DNA of 41,184 nucleotides from an uncultured Clostridia bacterium (GCA_947165425.1 CAMVAJ010000016.1:1-41184), one strand, 5' to 3'; shown: positions 16,310 through 24,905, counted from the stretch's first letter. Program-made: numbers and translations. Notes: generated by a model not told the origin, from the letters alone.

Positions 16310-17903
16310 CGGTCTCCTCCCCGGCCAGCTTCAGTTCAAACCAGAAGGTCGTGCCCTTCCCCACATCGCTGATCGCGCCGAACTGCGCATTGTGCTGTTC
16401 AAGGATCGTTTGCACGATGTTCAGCCCAAGCCCGCTGCCGATGATGGCGCGGCGGTGGGTTTCCTTGGTGCGATAGTAGCGATTCCAGATTTTGGGCAGT
16501 TCCTCCGGCGAGATCCCCTTGCCGCTGTCGTGGATCTCGATATGGGCGCAGTCCCCCCGGCGCTCCTGCTTGACCGTGACGGTCTTATCCTCGCCCGTAT
16601 AGGTCAGGGCGTTGCCGATCAGATTGTAGATCACCTGTCCGATTCTTGTCTCATCCGCGTAAACCGACAGGCGCTCCTCCGGCGTGAACACCACGCGATA
16701 GCCGTCCTTCGACACCAGCTTTCCGATGCGCTGAATGATGCTCTCGCAGGTGCCGGTCAGATCGAATACCTCCGGCTTTAGAGTTGTGCCGCCCGTCTGC
16801 ATCCGGCTGAAATCCAGCAGCTCATTAACCAGCGTTGAGAGTCTGGAGGTCTCGTCGATGATGATCTGCATATTCTCGGGCGTATTCTCCGAGGGGATGT
16901 CGCGCATCACCTCGGCGTAGCCGCCAATCATGGTCAGCGGGGTCCGCAGATCGTGGCTGATGTTGGCGATCAGCTCATGCTGCAGCCGCTCGACCTGCCC
17001 TAGTTCCTCCGCGGCATGCTCCAGCGTGGTGTTCAGTTCCGCGATCTCGCGATAGCCGTCGCCGTGGGCAGGGCGGGTATAGGCCGCGTGGGAGAGCTCC
17101 CGCGCCGCGTCGTTTGTTTCGATGATGGGCCGGGAGACGCGCTTGGAGATCAGCAGCGCGAGCAGGATCGCGCCAATCACCACCGCCGCCGTGATCATCC
17201 ACATCTGTGCAGTCAGCGCGCTGACCGTGGCCGCCACCGGCGTGATCTGCGTGTTCAGCAGCAGGGTCACCGCCGTGCCGTCCGCCATCGTCAGCTGCTG
17301 CGCGTAGATAAAGGTCTGGGACGTATCGCTGTGCTGTCCGAGCATCCGCAGCGCCGCGCGCTCCTGGCGCTCCTCCCGCGGCGCGCCCTCGGGCCTCGGC
17401 GTTTCACGCGGCTCCCCTCCAAAGGGATCCGGCGTGCGCGTGGAGAGCACCACCGCGCCGGAGGGCAGAAACTCGGATCGGAGCGTCCCGGATACATCCA
17501 GCAGAGATACCGAGAACATGCGGGTCAGCGGGCCGTCCGACTCCTTGGCCTGCTGGCACCAGCCGCGCAGCGTTGTCGGGCTCATCTTATGGATCAGACA
17601 GTTGCGCGTTCCCTCCACATTGACGAGCTCCCGCTGCTGCTCATCCAGGGCCATCACGCAGATCTCAAGCCCCGGCGCCAGCTCATTCGCGTCGAGCCGA
17701 AGCATATTGATGTCCGTGTGCTGCGCTAGCCGCTCCGCGAAGCCGCTGACCTGCCGGATACGGTAGCCGCGGTAAAAGCTTTCCAGAAACACAATCTGCA
17801 AAAGCCACAGCATCACCAGCACCGCGGCGGCGAAGCCCAGCAGATACAGGATGATCCGGCTCCGGATTCCCCAGCGCGGTACCGCCTCTTCAGTCTTTTT
17901 CAA
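16290..17903 (-). CDS. Sensor histidine kinase
   Basis: A 537-residue membrane kinase that phosphorylates the adjacent regulator. Layout: transmembrane helix (about 18-40), extracytoplasmic sensor domain of about 190 residues containing a Pro/Arg/Glu-rich stretch (160-185), second transmembrane helix (about 235-253), HAMP linker, then the HisKA domain with SHDLRTPL (His317) and the ATPase domain with NLIGNALTYT, DSGKGIS and GSGLGLNI boxes. This is an intact EnvZ/PhoR-type kinase. The sensor region has two cysteines (about 102 and 116), of interest next to a thioredoxin. It starts 14 bases inside the regulator gene. Confidence 0.93.
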   Translation of the reverse strand: MKKTEEAVPRWGIRSRIILYLLGFAAAVLVMLWLLQIVFLESFYRGYRIRQVSGFAERLAQHTDINMLRLDANELAPGLEICVMALDEQQRELVNVEGTRNCLIHKMSPTTLRGWCQQAKESDGPLTRMFSVSLLDVSGTLRSEFLPSGAVVLSTRTPDPFGGEPRETPRPEGAPREERQERAALRMLGQHSDTSQTFIYAQQLTMADGTAVTLLLNTQITPVAATVSALTAQMWMITAAVVIGAILLALLISKRVSRPIIETNDAARELSHAAYTRPAHGDGYREIAELNTTLEHAAEELGQVERLQHELIANISHDLRTPLTMIGGYAEVMRDIPSENTPENMQIIIDETSRLSTLVNELLDFSRMQTGGTTLKPEVFDLTGTCESIIQRIGKLVSKDGYRVVFTPEERLSVYADETRIGQVIYNLIGNALTYTGEDKTVTVKQERRGDCAHIEIHDSGKGISPEELPKIWNRYYRTKETHRRAIIGSGLGLNIVQTILEQHNAQFGAISDVGKGTTFWFELKLAGEETDGQTAH

Positions 17904-18564
17904 AACGATATCCTACCCCCCTGAGCGTCGTGATCCGGCTGGCATAGGGTCCGAGCGAGCGGCGAAGCAGCTTGATATGGGTGTCGAGCGTCCGGTCGTC
18001 GCCGAAAAAATCATGGCCCCAGATCTCGGTCAGCAGCTTTTCACGGCTTAAAGCAATGCCCCGGTTGCGCACCATATAGAACAGGATTTCGTATTCCTTG
18101 GGGCTCAGCTCCACCAGCTGACCGTCCACCGTAACCTGGCGGGCGCTGAAATTGATCACCAGTCCTCCGTCGAAGGTGAGGATCTCCTCCTGCCCAGCGT
18201 TTCCGCGTCCAGCGCGCTTGAGGATCGCCGCCACCCGCATCATCAGCTCCCGCGGTGAAAAAGGCTTGATCACATAGTCGTCCACGCCCGCCTCGAAGCC
18301 GTGGATCCGGTCATACTCCTCACCCCGGGCGGAGAGCATCAGCACCGGTGTTTTGGAAAATTTCCGGATCTCCCGGCAAGCCGAAAAGCCATCCAGCTCC
18401 GGCATCATGACGTCCAGGATGATCAGATCGTAATCCTTCCGGCGGCACATCTCCACGGCCCGCATGCCGTCCTCCGCCTCGTCCACCTCATAGCCTTCAT
18501 AGGTCGCGTATTTTTTGATGAGCTCGCGGATTCGCATCTCGTCATCAGCGATCAGCAGCTTCAT
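17890..18564 (-). CDS. OmpR/PhoB-family response regulator
   Basis: A 224-residue DNA-binding regulator. The receiver domain shows the acidic pocket D7/D8, phosphoacceptor Asp51 (in LIILDVMMPELDG), Ser78 and Lys100 (VIKPFSP). The C-terminal winged helix ends with the usual RTLDTHIKLLRRSL recognition helix and GVGYRFEKD. The second of two close ATG codons is chosen, as GGAGG lies seven bases upstream of it and only one base from the first. It is the first gene of a six-gene operon and is driven by its own strong promoter. Confidence 0.95.
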   Translation of the reverse strand: MKLLIADDEMRIRELIKKYATYEGYEVDEAEDGMRAVEMCRRKDYDLIILDVMMPELDGFSACREIRKFSKTPVLMLSARGEEYDRIHGFEAGVDDYVIKPFSPRELMMRVAAILKRAGRGNAGQEEILTFDGGLVINFSARQVTVDGQLVELSPKEYEILFYMVRNRGIALSREKLLTEIWGHDFFGDDRTLDTHIKLLRRSLGPYASRITTLRGVGYRFEKD

Positions 18565-18595
18565 ACGCATCCCTCCCGTTCGTTCGATCTCTCAA

Positions 18596-18624
18596 AGTAT
18601 ACCGCCAGACGCGCGGTTTTGCAA
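18596..18624 (-). promoter_or_regulatory. Promoter of the two-component/redox operon
   Basis: Minus strand: -35 TTGCAA (18619-18624), 17-base spacer, -10 TATACT (18596-18601). It is divergent from the promoter at 18697 and about 72 bases away from it. No tandem direct repeats of the OmpR type were obvious. Confidence 0.75.
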
Positions 18625-18696
18625 GCGTCGCGCTTATTGGACCGCTGTTTTTTCGCCGTGCCCCCTCAAAAATACACGAATTAACCACACTGCCCA

Positions 18697-18725
18697 TTGT
18701 GCCCAGACCGGCAATTTGTTATAAT
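18697..18725 (+). promoter_or_regulatory. Promoter of the DUF1846 gene
   Basis: -35 TTGTGC (18697-18702), 17-base spacer, consensus -10 TATAAT (18720-18725), giving a leader of about 42 nt. Confidence 0.75.
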
Positions 18726-18773
18726 AGGCGCGTTGTTTTTGCTCCACGGGCAGACGAGAGAGGGAGTGCTTAT

Positions 18774-20255
18774 ATGCCTGTCATCGGTTTTGACAATGAT
18801 CTCTATTCCAGGATCCAATCTGAGCATATCATGGAGCGCATCGCGAAATTCGGGAAGCTCTATCTCGAATTCGGCGGGAAGCTCTTTGACGACTATCACG
18901 CCAGCCGCGTACTGCCCGGTTTCAAACCCGACTCGAAGATTACCATGCTCAAGCAGCTGCGTGATCAGACGGAGATCGTCATCGCCATCAACGCGGACGA
19001 CATCGAGAAAAACAAAGTCCGCGGCGACATCGGCATCACCTACGACATGGATCTGCTCCGGCTGGTGGACGCCTTCACCGGCAACGGCCTCTATGTCGGC
19101 TCTGTGGTCCTCACCCAATTCAACAATCAGCCCTCCGCCGTCGCCTATGAGAAGAAGCTGAAGGCGCTCGGCCTGCGCACCTACCGGCATTACCCGATCG
19201 AAGGCTATCCCTCCAACCTGCCGCTGATCGTCTCGGATGAGGGCTATGGCCGCAACGAATACATTGAGACCAGCCGTCCCCTGGTCGTCGTCACAGCGCC
19301 CGGACCTGGCTCCGGCAAGATGGCAACCTGCCTCAGCCAGCTCTACCATGAGCAGAAGCGCGGCATCAAGGCCGGATACGCGAAGTTCGAGACGTTCCCG
19401 ATCTGGAGTCTGCCGCTGAACCATCCGGTCAATCTGGCCTACGAGGCTGCCACCGCGGATCTGCGCGACGTGAACATGATCGACCCCTGGCATTTAGAGG
19501 CCTATGGCAAGACCGCGGTCAACTATAATCGCGATGTGGAAGTCTTCCCGGTGCTCAAGGCGATCTTCGAGCGCATCTTCGGCGCAAGCCCCTACCAGAG
19601 TCCTACCGACATGGGCGTGAACATGATCGGCAGCTGCATCACCGACGACGAAGTCTGCCGCCGCGCCGCTCTCCAGGAAATCATCCGCCGCTATTACGAC
19701 GCCCTCTGCGAGCGCCGCAAGGGCAACGCCGGGGAGGAGCCGATCCGGAAAATCGAGCTCCTGATGAAGAAAGCCGGCATCTCCGTCGCGGATCGCCCGG
19801 TCGTCGCGGCCGCCAATGTCCGCGCCAGCGAGACCGGCGGCCCCGCCGCCGCCATGCAGCTGCCGGACGGGACCGTCATCACCGGCAAGACCAGCCCGCT
19901 TCTGGGCGCGTCCTCGGCGATGATCCTCAACGCGCTCAAATACCTCGCCGGCATTGACGACAGCGTCAAGCTGATCGCGCCGGAGGTGATTGAGCCGATC
20001 ATGGAGCTGAAGGTTCGCTACCTCGGCAATCACAATCCGCTCCTGCATATCGATGAGATTCTGATCGCCCTGGCCCTGGCCGCGAACGAGAACGAGTCGG
20101 CCCGCCGTGCCTACGCCATGCTGCCCGAGCTGCGCGGGCTTGAAGTTCACTCCTCCGTGATCCTCTCCCAGGTGGACGTGGGGGTCTTTAAGAAGCTCGG
20201 CGTGCACCTGACCTGCGAACCGATCTACCAGAGCAAAAAGCTTTATCACACCTGA
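18774..20255 (+). CDS. DUF1846 (UPF0371) protein
   Basis: A 493-residue cytoplasmic protein of the DUF1846/UPF0371 family. Structures exist for the family but I know of no settled biochemical role. A likely nucleotide-binding loop is visible around residue 180 (APGPGSGKMATCLSQ), which resembles a P-loop. Other conserved-looking segments are KLYLEFGGKLFDDYHASRVLPGF near the N-terminus and GNHNPLLHIDEILIALALAANEN near the C-terminus. The ATG at 18774 has AGGGAG eight bases upstream; upstream in-frame starts would overlap the promoter. It is monocistronic, with its own promoter and terminator. Confidence 0.9.
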   Translation: MPVIGFDNDLYSRIQSEHIMERIAKFGKLYLEFGGKLFDDYHASRVLPGFKPDSKITMLKQLRDQTEIVIAINADDIEKNKVRGDIGITYDMDLLRLVDAFTGNGLYVGSVVLTQFNNQPSAVAYEKKLKALGLRTYRHYPIEGYPSNLPLIVSDEGYGRNEYIETSRPLVVVTAPGPGSGKMATCLSQLYHEQKRGIKAGYAKFETFPIWSLPLNHPVNLAYEAATADLRDVNMIDPWHLEAYGKTAVNYNRDVEVFPVLKAIFERIFGASPYQSPTDMGVNMIGSCITDDEVCRRAALQEIIRRYYDALCERRKGNAGEEPIRKIELLMKKAGISVADRPVVAAANVRASETGGPAAAMQLPDGTVITGKTSPLLGASSAMILNALKYLAGIDDSVKLIAPEVIEPIMELKVRYLGNHNPLLHIDEILIALALAANENESARRAYAMLPELRGLEVHSSVILSQVDVGVFKKLGVHLTCEPIYQSKKLYHT

Positions 20256-20261
20256 CCATAG

Positions 20262-20295
20262 AAAATGGCTGCCTCCGTTTGGAGACAGCCGTTTT
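20262..20295. terminator. Bidirectional terminator
   Basis: A stem of about 14 bp (arms GGCTG.CTCC and GGAG.CAGCC, one mismatch) with a four-base loop, flanked by AAAA and TTTT. It follows the DUF1846 gene by six bases and also lies downstream of the convergent peptidoglycan-binding gene. Confidence 0.85.
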
Positions 20296-20360
20296 CATAT
20301 GCTTGATGTTGTTTCACATTTCTACGTCGCGTTGCACACGTCAGCGCCGTTTTAGCGTCC

Positions 20361-22220
20361 TCATGCGCCCAGATTTGTATTCGAGGTCGGGACAGAGGAA
20401 CTCTCGTTATTCTGACCGTTCGAGCTGTTATCCGTCTGCTGGGGAGCCGGATTATTCTGCTCAGGCTGCTGAGTCTCCGGCTTGCTCTCCGAACCGGAAT
20501 TGCCCGGCGTAGGTTGGCCGCTGGACGGTTCCGTGGGGTTGGCGGGCTGATTCGGCGTTTCTACAGGCTGATTCGGCGTTTCTACAGGCTGATTCGGCGT
20601 TTCGACGGGCTGATTCGGCGTTTCTACAGGCTGATTCGGCGTTTCTACAGGCTGACTTGGTGTCTCAGCCGGGGTATTGGTCGGGTTTGCAGGCGAATCG
20701 GTTACAGTCTCTGTTGGCGCGGGCGTCGCGGTTGCCTCCGTGTTCTGTTTTCGGATGGGCCGCTTGGTCCGGGTGGGCTCGGGATCTGCCTCGGTCTCTT
20801 CGCCCTCAGCGCTGCCGTCGTCGGCAGCTGCCTCACCGGTCTCGTTCTCCTCTGGAGAGGGGGTCTGCTTCTCCTCCGGCTCATTGGTCACCACCGGTTT
20901 CCCGCCGAGCTCGTTGTATAGATTGATCAGCAGATTGCGGGAGGCCACCTCGCCGGAAATCTCGCCCTCCGCGGGCACCTCTCCGATATGGATCTGATAG
21001 CTCGCGACGGCCGCCGCGGTGCTGTCGCCGTAGACGCCGTCCACATTCCCGGCCTCATAGCCGAGGCTGTTCAGCGCGGTCTGCAGCTGGCGCACACGGA
21101 CGCCGCGGTCGCCCTTCATCAGGGGCATATAAGGATCATAGGCAGGCGCGTTGACGCTGAAGAGGTCGTTCTGCGTCTTCTCGGTCATGTAGCTGTGCTC
21201 GGACGCGCCGGTGGCGGACTGGAAAAGGTTCACGGCGTATGCCGTATCGTCGCCATACACCCCGTCCACGCGGCCCACGGGATAGCCGAGATCAAACAGC
21301 CGCTGCTGCATCCGGCGGACCTTGGAGCCCTGATCGCCCAGATAGATGGTCTTGTCGCTGGGATCCGGCGTGGGGGTCACGGGGGCGGCCTCGTAAGACT
21401 GCTGTGCCGGCTCGGCGGACGCCTCCTGCGCTGTCTCAACGCTCGGCTCGATAGAGGGGGCCTCGGTCACAGGCAAATTCTGGCCTGTGAAGGGGATCTT
21501 GTCGACATGAAGCGTCTCGTAATTGCCCTCGGGGGTCACCTGGTACTGGAAGAGCTGATCGTCTACATAGGCGGCCACCTTGACCGCGTCGGAGATGGAG
21601 GTCACGTTCATGATCTCGCCGGTCTGGATATTTTCAAGGAAAATGTTGCCGTTGATGTCCAGCAGCGCCACCGCGTTCAGGCTGACCGTCAGGCAGACCG
21701 GCTCGTTGACCTCCGCGATCTGGAAGCCGTAGAGCTGTCCCCCGGGCAGCGCGTAGGCACGGAGATCGTAGCGGCCGCCCTCCTCTGTGACATAGTATAC
21801 CGCGTTATTCCCGGCAGCCGCTATCTCAACATGATCGGCGATCGGCTCCTGCTCGCCGCTCTCACTGATCAGCGTCAGGGCCCCGTCCGTCAGCTCATAG
21901 GGCGGATTGATGCGATAGCTGAGGATCTCCTCCTGCGAGGGGCTGGAGGAGACAATGGAGGAGGCGGATCCATCCAGGCGAACCGCGTAGAGGCGTCCGC
22001 TGGCCGTCATGCAGTAGATGCTGTCCTCGTCCATGCCGACCAGGTTGGCAATCGCGGAAGGCAGCTGTTTGACCGTCCCCTGCGTATCCCGCAGATACAG
22101 ATAGTTGCGCTCTCCCAGCCAAACAATGTTGCCCCCGTGGGTCAGCATCGGATCGGCAGAAGCGGCGCACATCACGCAGGCCATTGCAAGGGCGAAAAAC
22201 ACGCACAGCAGTCGTTTCAT
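20361..22220 (-). CDS. Secreted peptidoglycan-binding protein with Pro/Thr repeat tail
   Basis: A 619-residue exported protein. The signal peptide (about residues 1-22) has an ASA site before DPM and no convincing lipobox. Residues about 25-245 are beta-rich, with repeated short strands like a propeller (WLGERNYLYLRD, ASGRLYAVRLDG, NGNIFLENIQTG). Two PG_binding_1 domains follow, each with the hallmark LGY..G.VDGVYGD (about 311-324 and 386-399). The last 170 residues are a disordered Glu/Pro/Thr/Asn-rich tail with five perfect NQPVETP heptads. No catalytic domain and no LPXTG signal are present, so it is probably a wall-binding scaffold or sensor; the function is unknown. GGGAGG precedes the ATG. 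It may use the internal promoter at 22350. Confidence 0.88.
   Translation of the reverse strand: MKRLLCVFFALAMACVMCAASADPMLTHGGNIVWLGERNYLYLRDTQGTVKQLPSAIANLVGMDEDSIYCMTASGRLYAVRLDGSASSIVSSSPSQEEILSYRINPPYELTDGALTLISESGEQEPIADHVEIAAAGNNAVYYVTEEGGRYDLRAYALPGGQLYGFQIAEVNEPVCLTVSLNAVALLDINGNIFLENIQTGEIMNVTSISDAVKVAAYVDDQLFQYQVTPEGNYETLHVDKIPFTGQNLPVTEAPSIEPSVETAQEASAEPAQQSYEAAPVTPTPDPSDKTIYLGDQGSKVRRMQQRLFDLGYPVGRVDGVYGDDTAYAVNLFQSATGASEHSYMTEKTQNDLFSVNAPAYDPYMPLMKGDRGVRVRQLQTALNSLGYEAGNVDGVYGDSTAAAVASYQIHIGEVPAEGEISGEVASRNLLINLYNELGGKPVVTNEPEEKQTPSPEENETGEAAADDGSAEGEETEADPEPTRTKRPIRKQNTEATATPAPTETVTDSPANPTNTPAETPSQPVETPNQPVETPNQPVETPNQPVETPNQPVETPNQPANPTEPSSGQPTPGNSGSESKPETQQPEQNNPAPQQTDNSSNGQNNESSSVPTSNTNLGA
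20545..20670 (-). repeat. 21-base in-frame tandem repeat (NQPVETP heptads)
   Basis: Five head-to-tail 21-base units at 20545-20565, 20566-20586, 20587-20607, 20608-20628 and 20629-20649, identical except for two changes in the third unit, then a diverged sixth (20650-20670). Each encodes seven residues in frame. The near-identity implies recent expansion or ongoing homogenisation, and the array can vary in copy number without frameshift. Confidence 0.93.
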
Positions 22221-22256
22221 GGATTGATCCTCCCTCTGTGAGTTGATAAAACAAAG

Positions 22257-22865
22257 TCATTGTTTCGGGCTGTTCCGTCTGCGCTGCCGCTGAACCGCGA
22301 AGCACTCCGGCGCGCCCGCTCCGGCGTTCAGAAAACGCTGGTGAAGTACATTATACACCTGCGGCGGGAGACTTGCAAGCAATTCCAGCAGTCTGCAGCG
22401 CTCCTCCTCGCCCGCCGCGTGGCCCGGATAGACGCAGACCGTCAGCATCCCCAGGGGCGCGAGGTGATCCAGCGCCGCCAGCACCGCAGTTCTTGTCGAC
22501 TCCCAGTGCGTCGTGACCGACTTGTCCCAGCCCGGAAGCCAGCCCAGATTGAAGACGATACACTGAACCTCAGCGGGGATGAAATCAGCCATATGCTCAT
22601 GGCTCAGCACGTGGAGCTCGCAGCGCGCCTCCAGGCCTGCGGAGGACAGCCGCTCGCGGGTGCGGGCAACCGCCTCCTCCTGGATGTCAAAGCCGATCAC
22701 ATGTCCCGCTGCGCCGACCAACCCGGCCAGGATGCAGGTGTCATAGCCGTTGCCGAGCGTGGCGTCCACCACGGTATCACCGGGTCGAATGACCTTGCTC
22801 CACATTTCCGCCGCCAGCTGCCTGGCCGCGTGGAGCTCGTAGGGTTCCAATTGCTCCTTCTCCAT
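22257..22865 (-). CDS. mnmM: tRNA (mnm5s2U34)-methyltransferase MnmM-like
   Basis: A 202-residue class I SAM methyltransferase matching YtqB of Bacillus, described as MnmM, which methylates the aminomethyl group at the tRNA wobble uridine. Motif I is VVDATLGNGYDT (residues 32-43), the acidic motif II end is GFDIQEEAV, and the family signature NLGWLPGWDKSVTT occurs near residue 106. The last 30 residues (GAGAPECFAVQRQRRR) match the family end. It is 22 bases from rluB in the same direction, so two RNA-modification genes are paired. A promoter for the next gene lies inside its 3' part. Confidence 0.83.
   Translation of the reverse strand: MEKEQLEPYELHAARQLAAEMWSKVIRPGDTVVDATLGNGYDTCILAGLVGAAGHVIGFDIQEEAVARTRERLSSAGLEARCELHVLSHEHMADFIPAEVQCIVFNLGWLPGWDKSVTTHWESTRTAVLAALDHLAPLGMLTVCVYPGHAAGEEERCRLLELLASLPPQVYNVLHQRFLNAGAGAPECFAVQRQRRRNSPKQ
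22350..22378 (-). promoter_or_regulatory. Promoter inside mnmM for the peptidoglycan-binding gene
   Basis: Minus strand: -35 TTGCAA (22373-22378), 17-base spacer, consensus -10 TATAAT (22350-22355). It lies within the mnmM coding region and points to the secreted gene, whose ATG is about 130 bases further on. The match is as good as the intergenic promoters in this window. Confidence 0.65.
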
Positions 22866-22887
22866 CCCGATCCTATGCTCCCCCGGC

Positions 22888-23601
22888 TTATCCGAGCGCC
22901 TTCAGGCGTCGGATTTCGTCCTCCGTGAGCCTGCGCCAGCGCCCGCGGGGCAGATCGCCCAGACGGATCGGGCCGAAGCCCACCCGGCGGAGCTGCACCA
23001 CCTGGTGATCGATCGCCTCAAACATCCGGCGCACCTGCCGGTTCCGTCCCTCATGGATGGTCACCAGGACCACCGAGTCAAAGGTTTCATAGCGGATCAG
23101 CCGGACCTCCGCCGGGGAGGTTAGGCGGCCGTCCATCATCACGCCCTGCCGCAGCCGGCGCAGCTCCTCCTCCGTCACATGGTTCGAGACCATGCACAGA
23201 TAGCTCTTGGGAACCTCGCGGCTCGGATGAAGCAGCTTGTTCATCATCTCGCCGTCGTTGGTCAGCAGCAGGAGACCCTCGCTGTCGTAGTCCAGCCGTC
23301 CTACCGGAAAGAGACGAACCGGGTAATCCCGGAACTTGTCCATGACCGTCTCGCGGCCCTCCGGGTCGGAGGCCGTCGTCACCTCGCCGACCGGTTTATA
23401 GTAGGCGATATAGTGTTTTTCCGCCTCCATGTGGACCGTTTTCCCGTCCGCCTCGACGCGGTCAGCCGCCTCATCCACCTGGACGCCCATCTCGGTCACG
23501 GTTTTTCCGTTTACCTTGACGCGGCCTTCCGCAATCATTTTTTCCGCGGTTCGGCGGGAGGCGACCCCGCACATCGCGAGGTATTTCTGCAAACGCATCA
23601 T
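22888..23601 (-). CDS. rluB: Ribosomal large subunit pseudouridine synthase (RluB type)
   Basis: Isomerises a uridine of 23S rRNA. The 237-residue protein has an N-terminal S4 RNA-binding domain (residues 2-50, RLQKYLAMCGVASRRTAEKM) and a RsuA/RluB catalytic domain with GRLDYDSEGLLLLTND (catalytic Asp104) and NRQVRRMFEAIDHQV. RluB, RluE/F and RsuA are hard to separate by eye; RluB is the usual Firmicutes member. The start is one of two adjacent ATG codons, with AAGGAG about 13 bases upstream. It lies between a GNAT gene and mnmM with short gaps. Confidence 0.87.
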   Translation of the reverse strand: MMRLQKYLAMCGVASRRTAEKMIAEGRVKVNGKTVTEMGVQVDEAADRVEADGKTVHMEAEKHYIAYYKPVGEVTTASDPEGRETVMDKFRDYPVRLFPVGRLDYDSEGLLLLTNDGEMMNKLLHPSREVPKSYLCMVSNHVTEEELRRLRQGVMMDGRLTSPAEVRLIRYETFDSVVLVTIHEGRNRQVRRMFEAIDHQVVQLRRVGFGPIRLGDLPRGRWRRLTEDEIRRLKALG

Positions 23602-23629
23602 CGATTGATTTTTGCTCCTTGTTTTTGGT

Positions 23630-24205
23630 TTATCCTCTGTTCCGCTCCCGCGCCCGGTAGAAGACCAGGCCGCAGCAGCGGCGCATCATCGGCTTGACCC
23701 GCTCCTCCGGCGTCATGGCCCAGATCATTCGGTCCAGCCCCTGAAGCTCGAAGCCGCAGTGCTCGAGAAACTGGCACATAACCGGATGGTCATCCCGGGT
23801 CAGGCATCGCAGGCCCGATGCGCCGACCTGGTCCGCGAAGCGCTGGCAGGCGTCCAAAAGATTCCGGCCGACGCCCTCCAGCCGATAGGCGGGATCGACC
23901 CGCAGATCCAGCAGCTCGCACCAGCCGCTCTCCGCCGCCCGGCAGATCGCCAGACCGATCAGCTCCCCGTCCTGGAAAGCGCCGTATACCGCCGCGTTGG
24001 GAAGGCGGCCTGCCAAAGCCAGTTCCGCCTGCTCGCCCATCGCAAAGCTCCGCCACTGTGCCGAGGCAGCCGGCGCGTAGCTGAGCGAAAAGAGAGACAG
24101 ACCGCCCCGCCCCACCCGCACGGTGACCGTCTCGCCGCAGAGGACCCGCGCGTCGATGGCGCGCGGAAGGGATTGACCTGTCGGCAGCGGCTTGACCTGC
24201 AGCAT
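23630..24205 (-). CDS. GNAT-family N-acetyltransferase
   Basis: A 191-residue acetyltransferase with the GNAT fold. The acetyl-CoA binding region is visible as LLDLRVDPAYRLEGVGRNLLDAC (residues about 117-140; the R/Q-x-x-G-x-G/A pattern is RLEGVGRNLL). The preceding strand AAVYGAFQDGELIGLAIC is typical. The substrate is unknown. GGGGAAGG precedes the ATG. The gene is in the gntR-HAD-GNAT-rluB-mnmM string with gaps under 40 bases. Confidence 0.85.
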   Translation of the reverse strand: MLQVKPLPTGQSLPRAIDARVLCGETVTVRVGRGGLSLFSLSYAPAASAQWRSFAMGEQAELALAGRLPNAAVYGAFQDGELIGLAICRAAESGWCELLDLRVDPAYRLEGVGRNLLDACQRFADQVGASGLRCLTRDDHPVMCQFLEHCGFELQGLDRMIWAMTPEERVKPMMRRCCGLVFYRARERNRG

Positions 24206-24244
24206 AGCACCTTCCCCTCTCTACCCGTGGGTATGCAGCCCGTT

Positions 24245-24886
24245 TTATTCCGTCCGCAGAATCCTTGCGTCCGGAAGCTCCGACAAAGCCGATCTTTTGG
24301 GATTGACCCAGACAGGCTCGCGCGCGAGCCGCAGCATCGGCGCGTCGGAAGCTGAATCGCCGTAGGCGCGGAACACCTCGTATTCGCCCGCCGGATCCGC
24401 CTGACGCCAGCGGACGACCTTCTGCTCCCCTTTGCAGTTGGCTCCGATCCTGCCGGTATAGCGGCCCTCCGCGTTCAGCTCGCAGCGGGTCGCGATCACC
24501 TGATCCACCGGAATCAGCTCAGGAAGTACATTCATGTACACATCCGGCGAGGCGGTCAGAATCACAATCCGGACGCCCATGCTCCGCAGCTTCTCCATCT
24601 CGGATACCACCGCGCGATCCAGCCGGGGCAGAACCGCCTTCTGCAAAAAACGGCGCGCCAGCATGTCCATGTCCGCTTTATCGCGGTCCCGGATATAGGA
24701 GAGCGTTTCCTCCTTGGCGCGCACGATTTCCCCGGGGCGGCATCTCTGCCGCAGATAGCCGTGAATGGCGCGCAGCCATTGGGTGGCCGGCGCGGCGCCC
24801 TCCCGGATACAGAAGCGCAGATAGGGCACAATGGAGTCACCTGGGCAGAGCGTTCCGTCAAAATCGAAGAGCGCCGCACGCTTCAC
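24245..24886 (-). CDS. HAD-IB family phosphatase
   Basis: A 213-residue HAD hydrolase of the SerB-like subfamily IB. Motif I is FDFDGTL (Asp nucleophile at about residue 8), motif II is the serine/threonine region ILTASPDVYM, a lysine lies in NCKGEQK, and motif IV is YGDSASDAPML. A helical cap occupies residues 20-100. The physiological substrate is unknown. I chose a GTG start at 24884-24886, because GGAGG is ten bases upstream and the protein begins MKRAALFDFDG as in the family; a TTG 36 bases earlier lacks a ribosome site. It follows gntR by 19 bases. Confidence 0.87.
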   Translation of the reverse strand: MKRAALFDFDGTLCPGDSIVPYLRFCIREGAAPATQWLRAIHGYLRQRCRPGEIVRAKEETLSYIRDRDKADMDMLARRFLQKAVLPRLDRAVVSEMEKLRSMGVRIVILTASPDVYMNVLPELIPVDQVIATRCELNAEGRYTGRIGANCKGEQKVVRWRQADPAGEYEVFRAYGDSASDAPMLRLAREPVWVNPKRSALSELPDARILRTE

Positions 24887-24905
24887 GATGAAACGACCTC
24901 CAATA

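Noticed and set aside
20545-20670. Short regular direct repeats that could suggest CRISPR
   Set aside because: The 21-base units are contiguous without spacers, in frame, and encode a Pro/Thr heptad inside a secreted protein.
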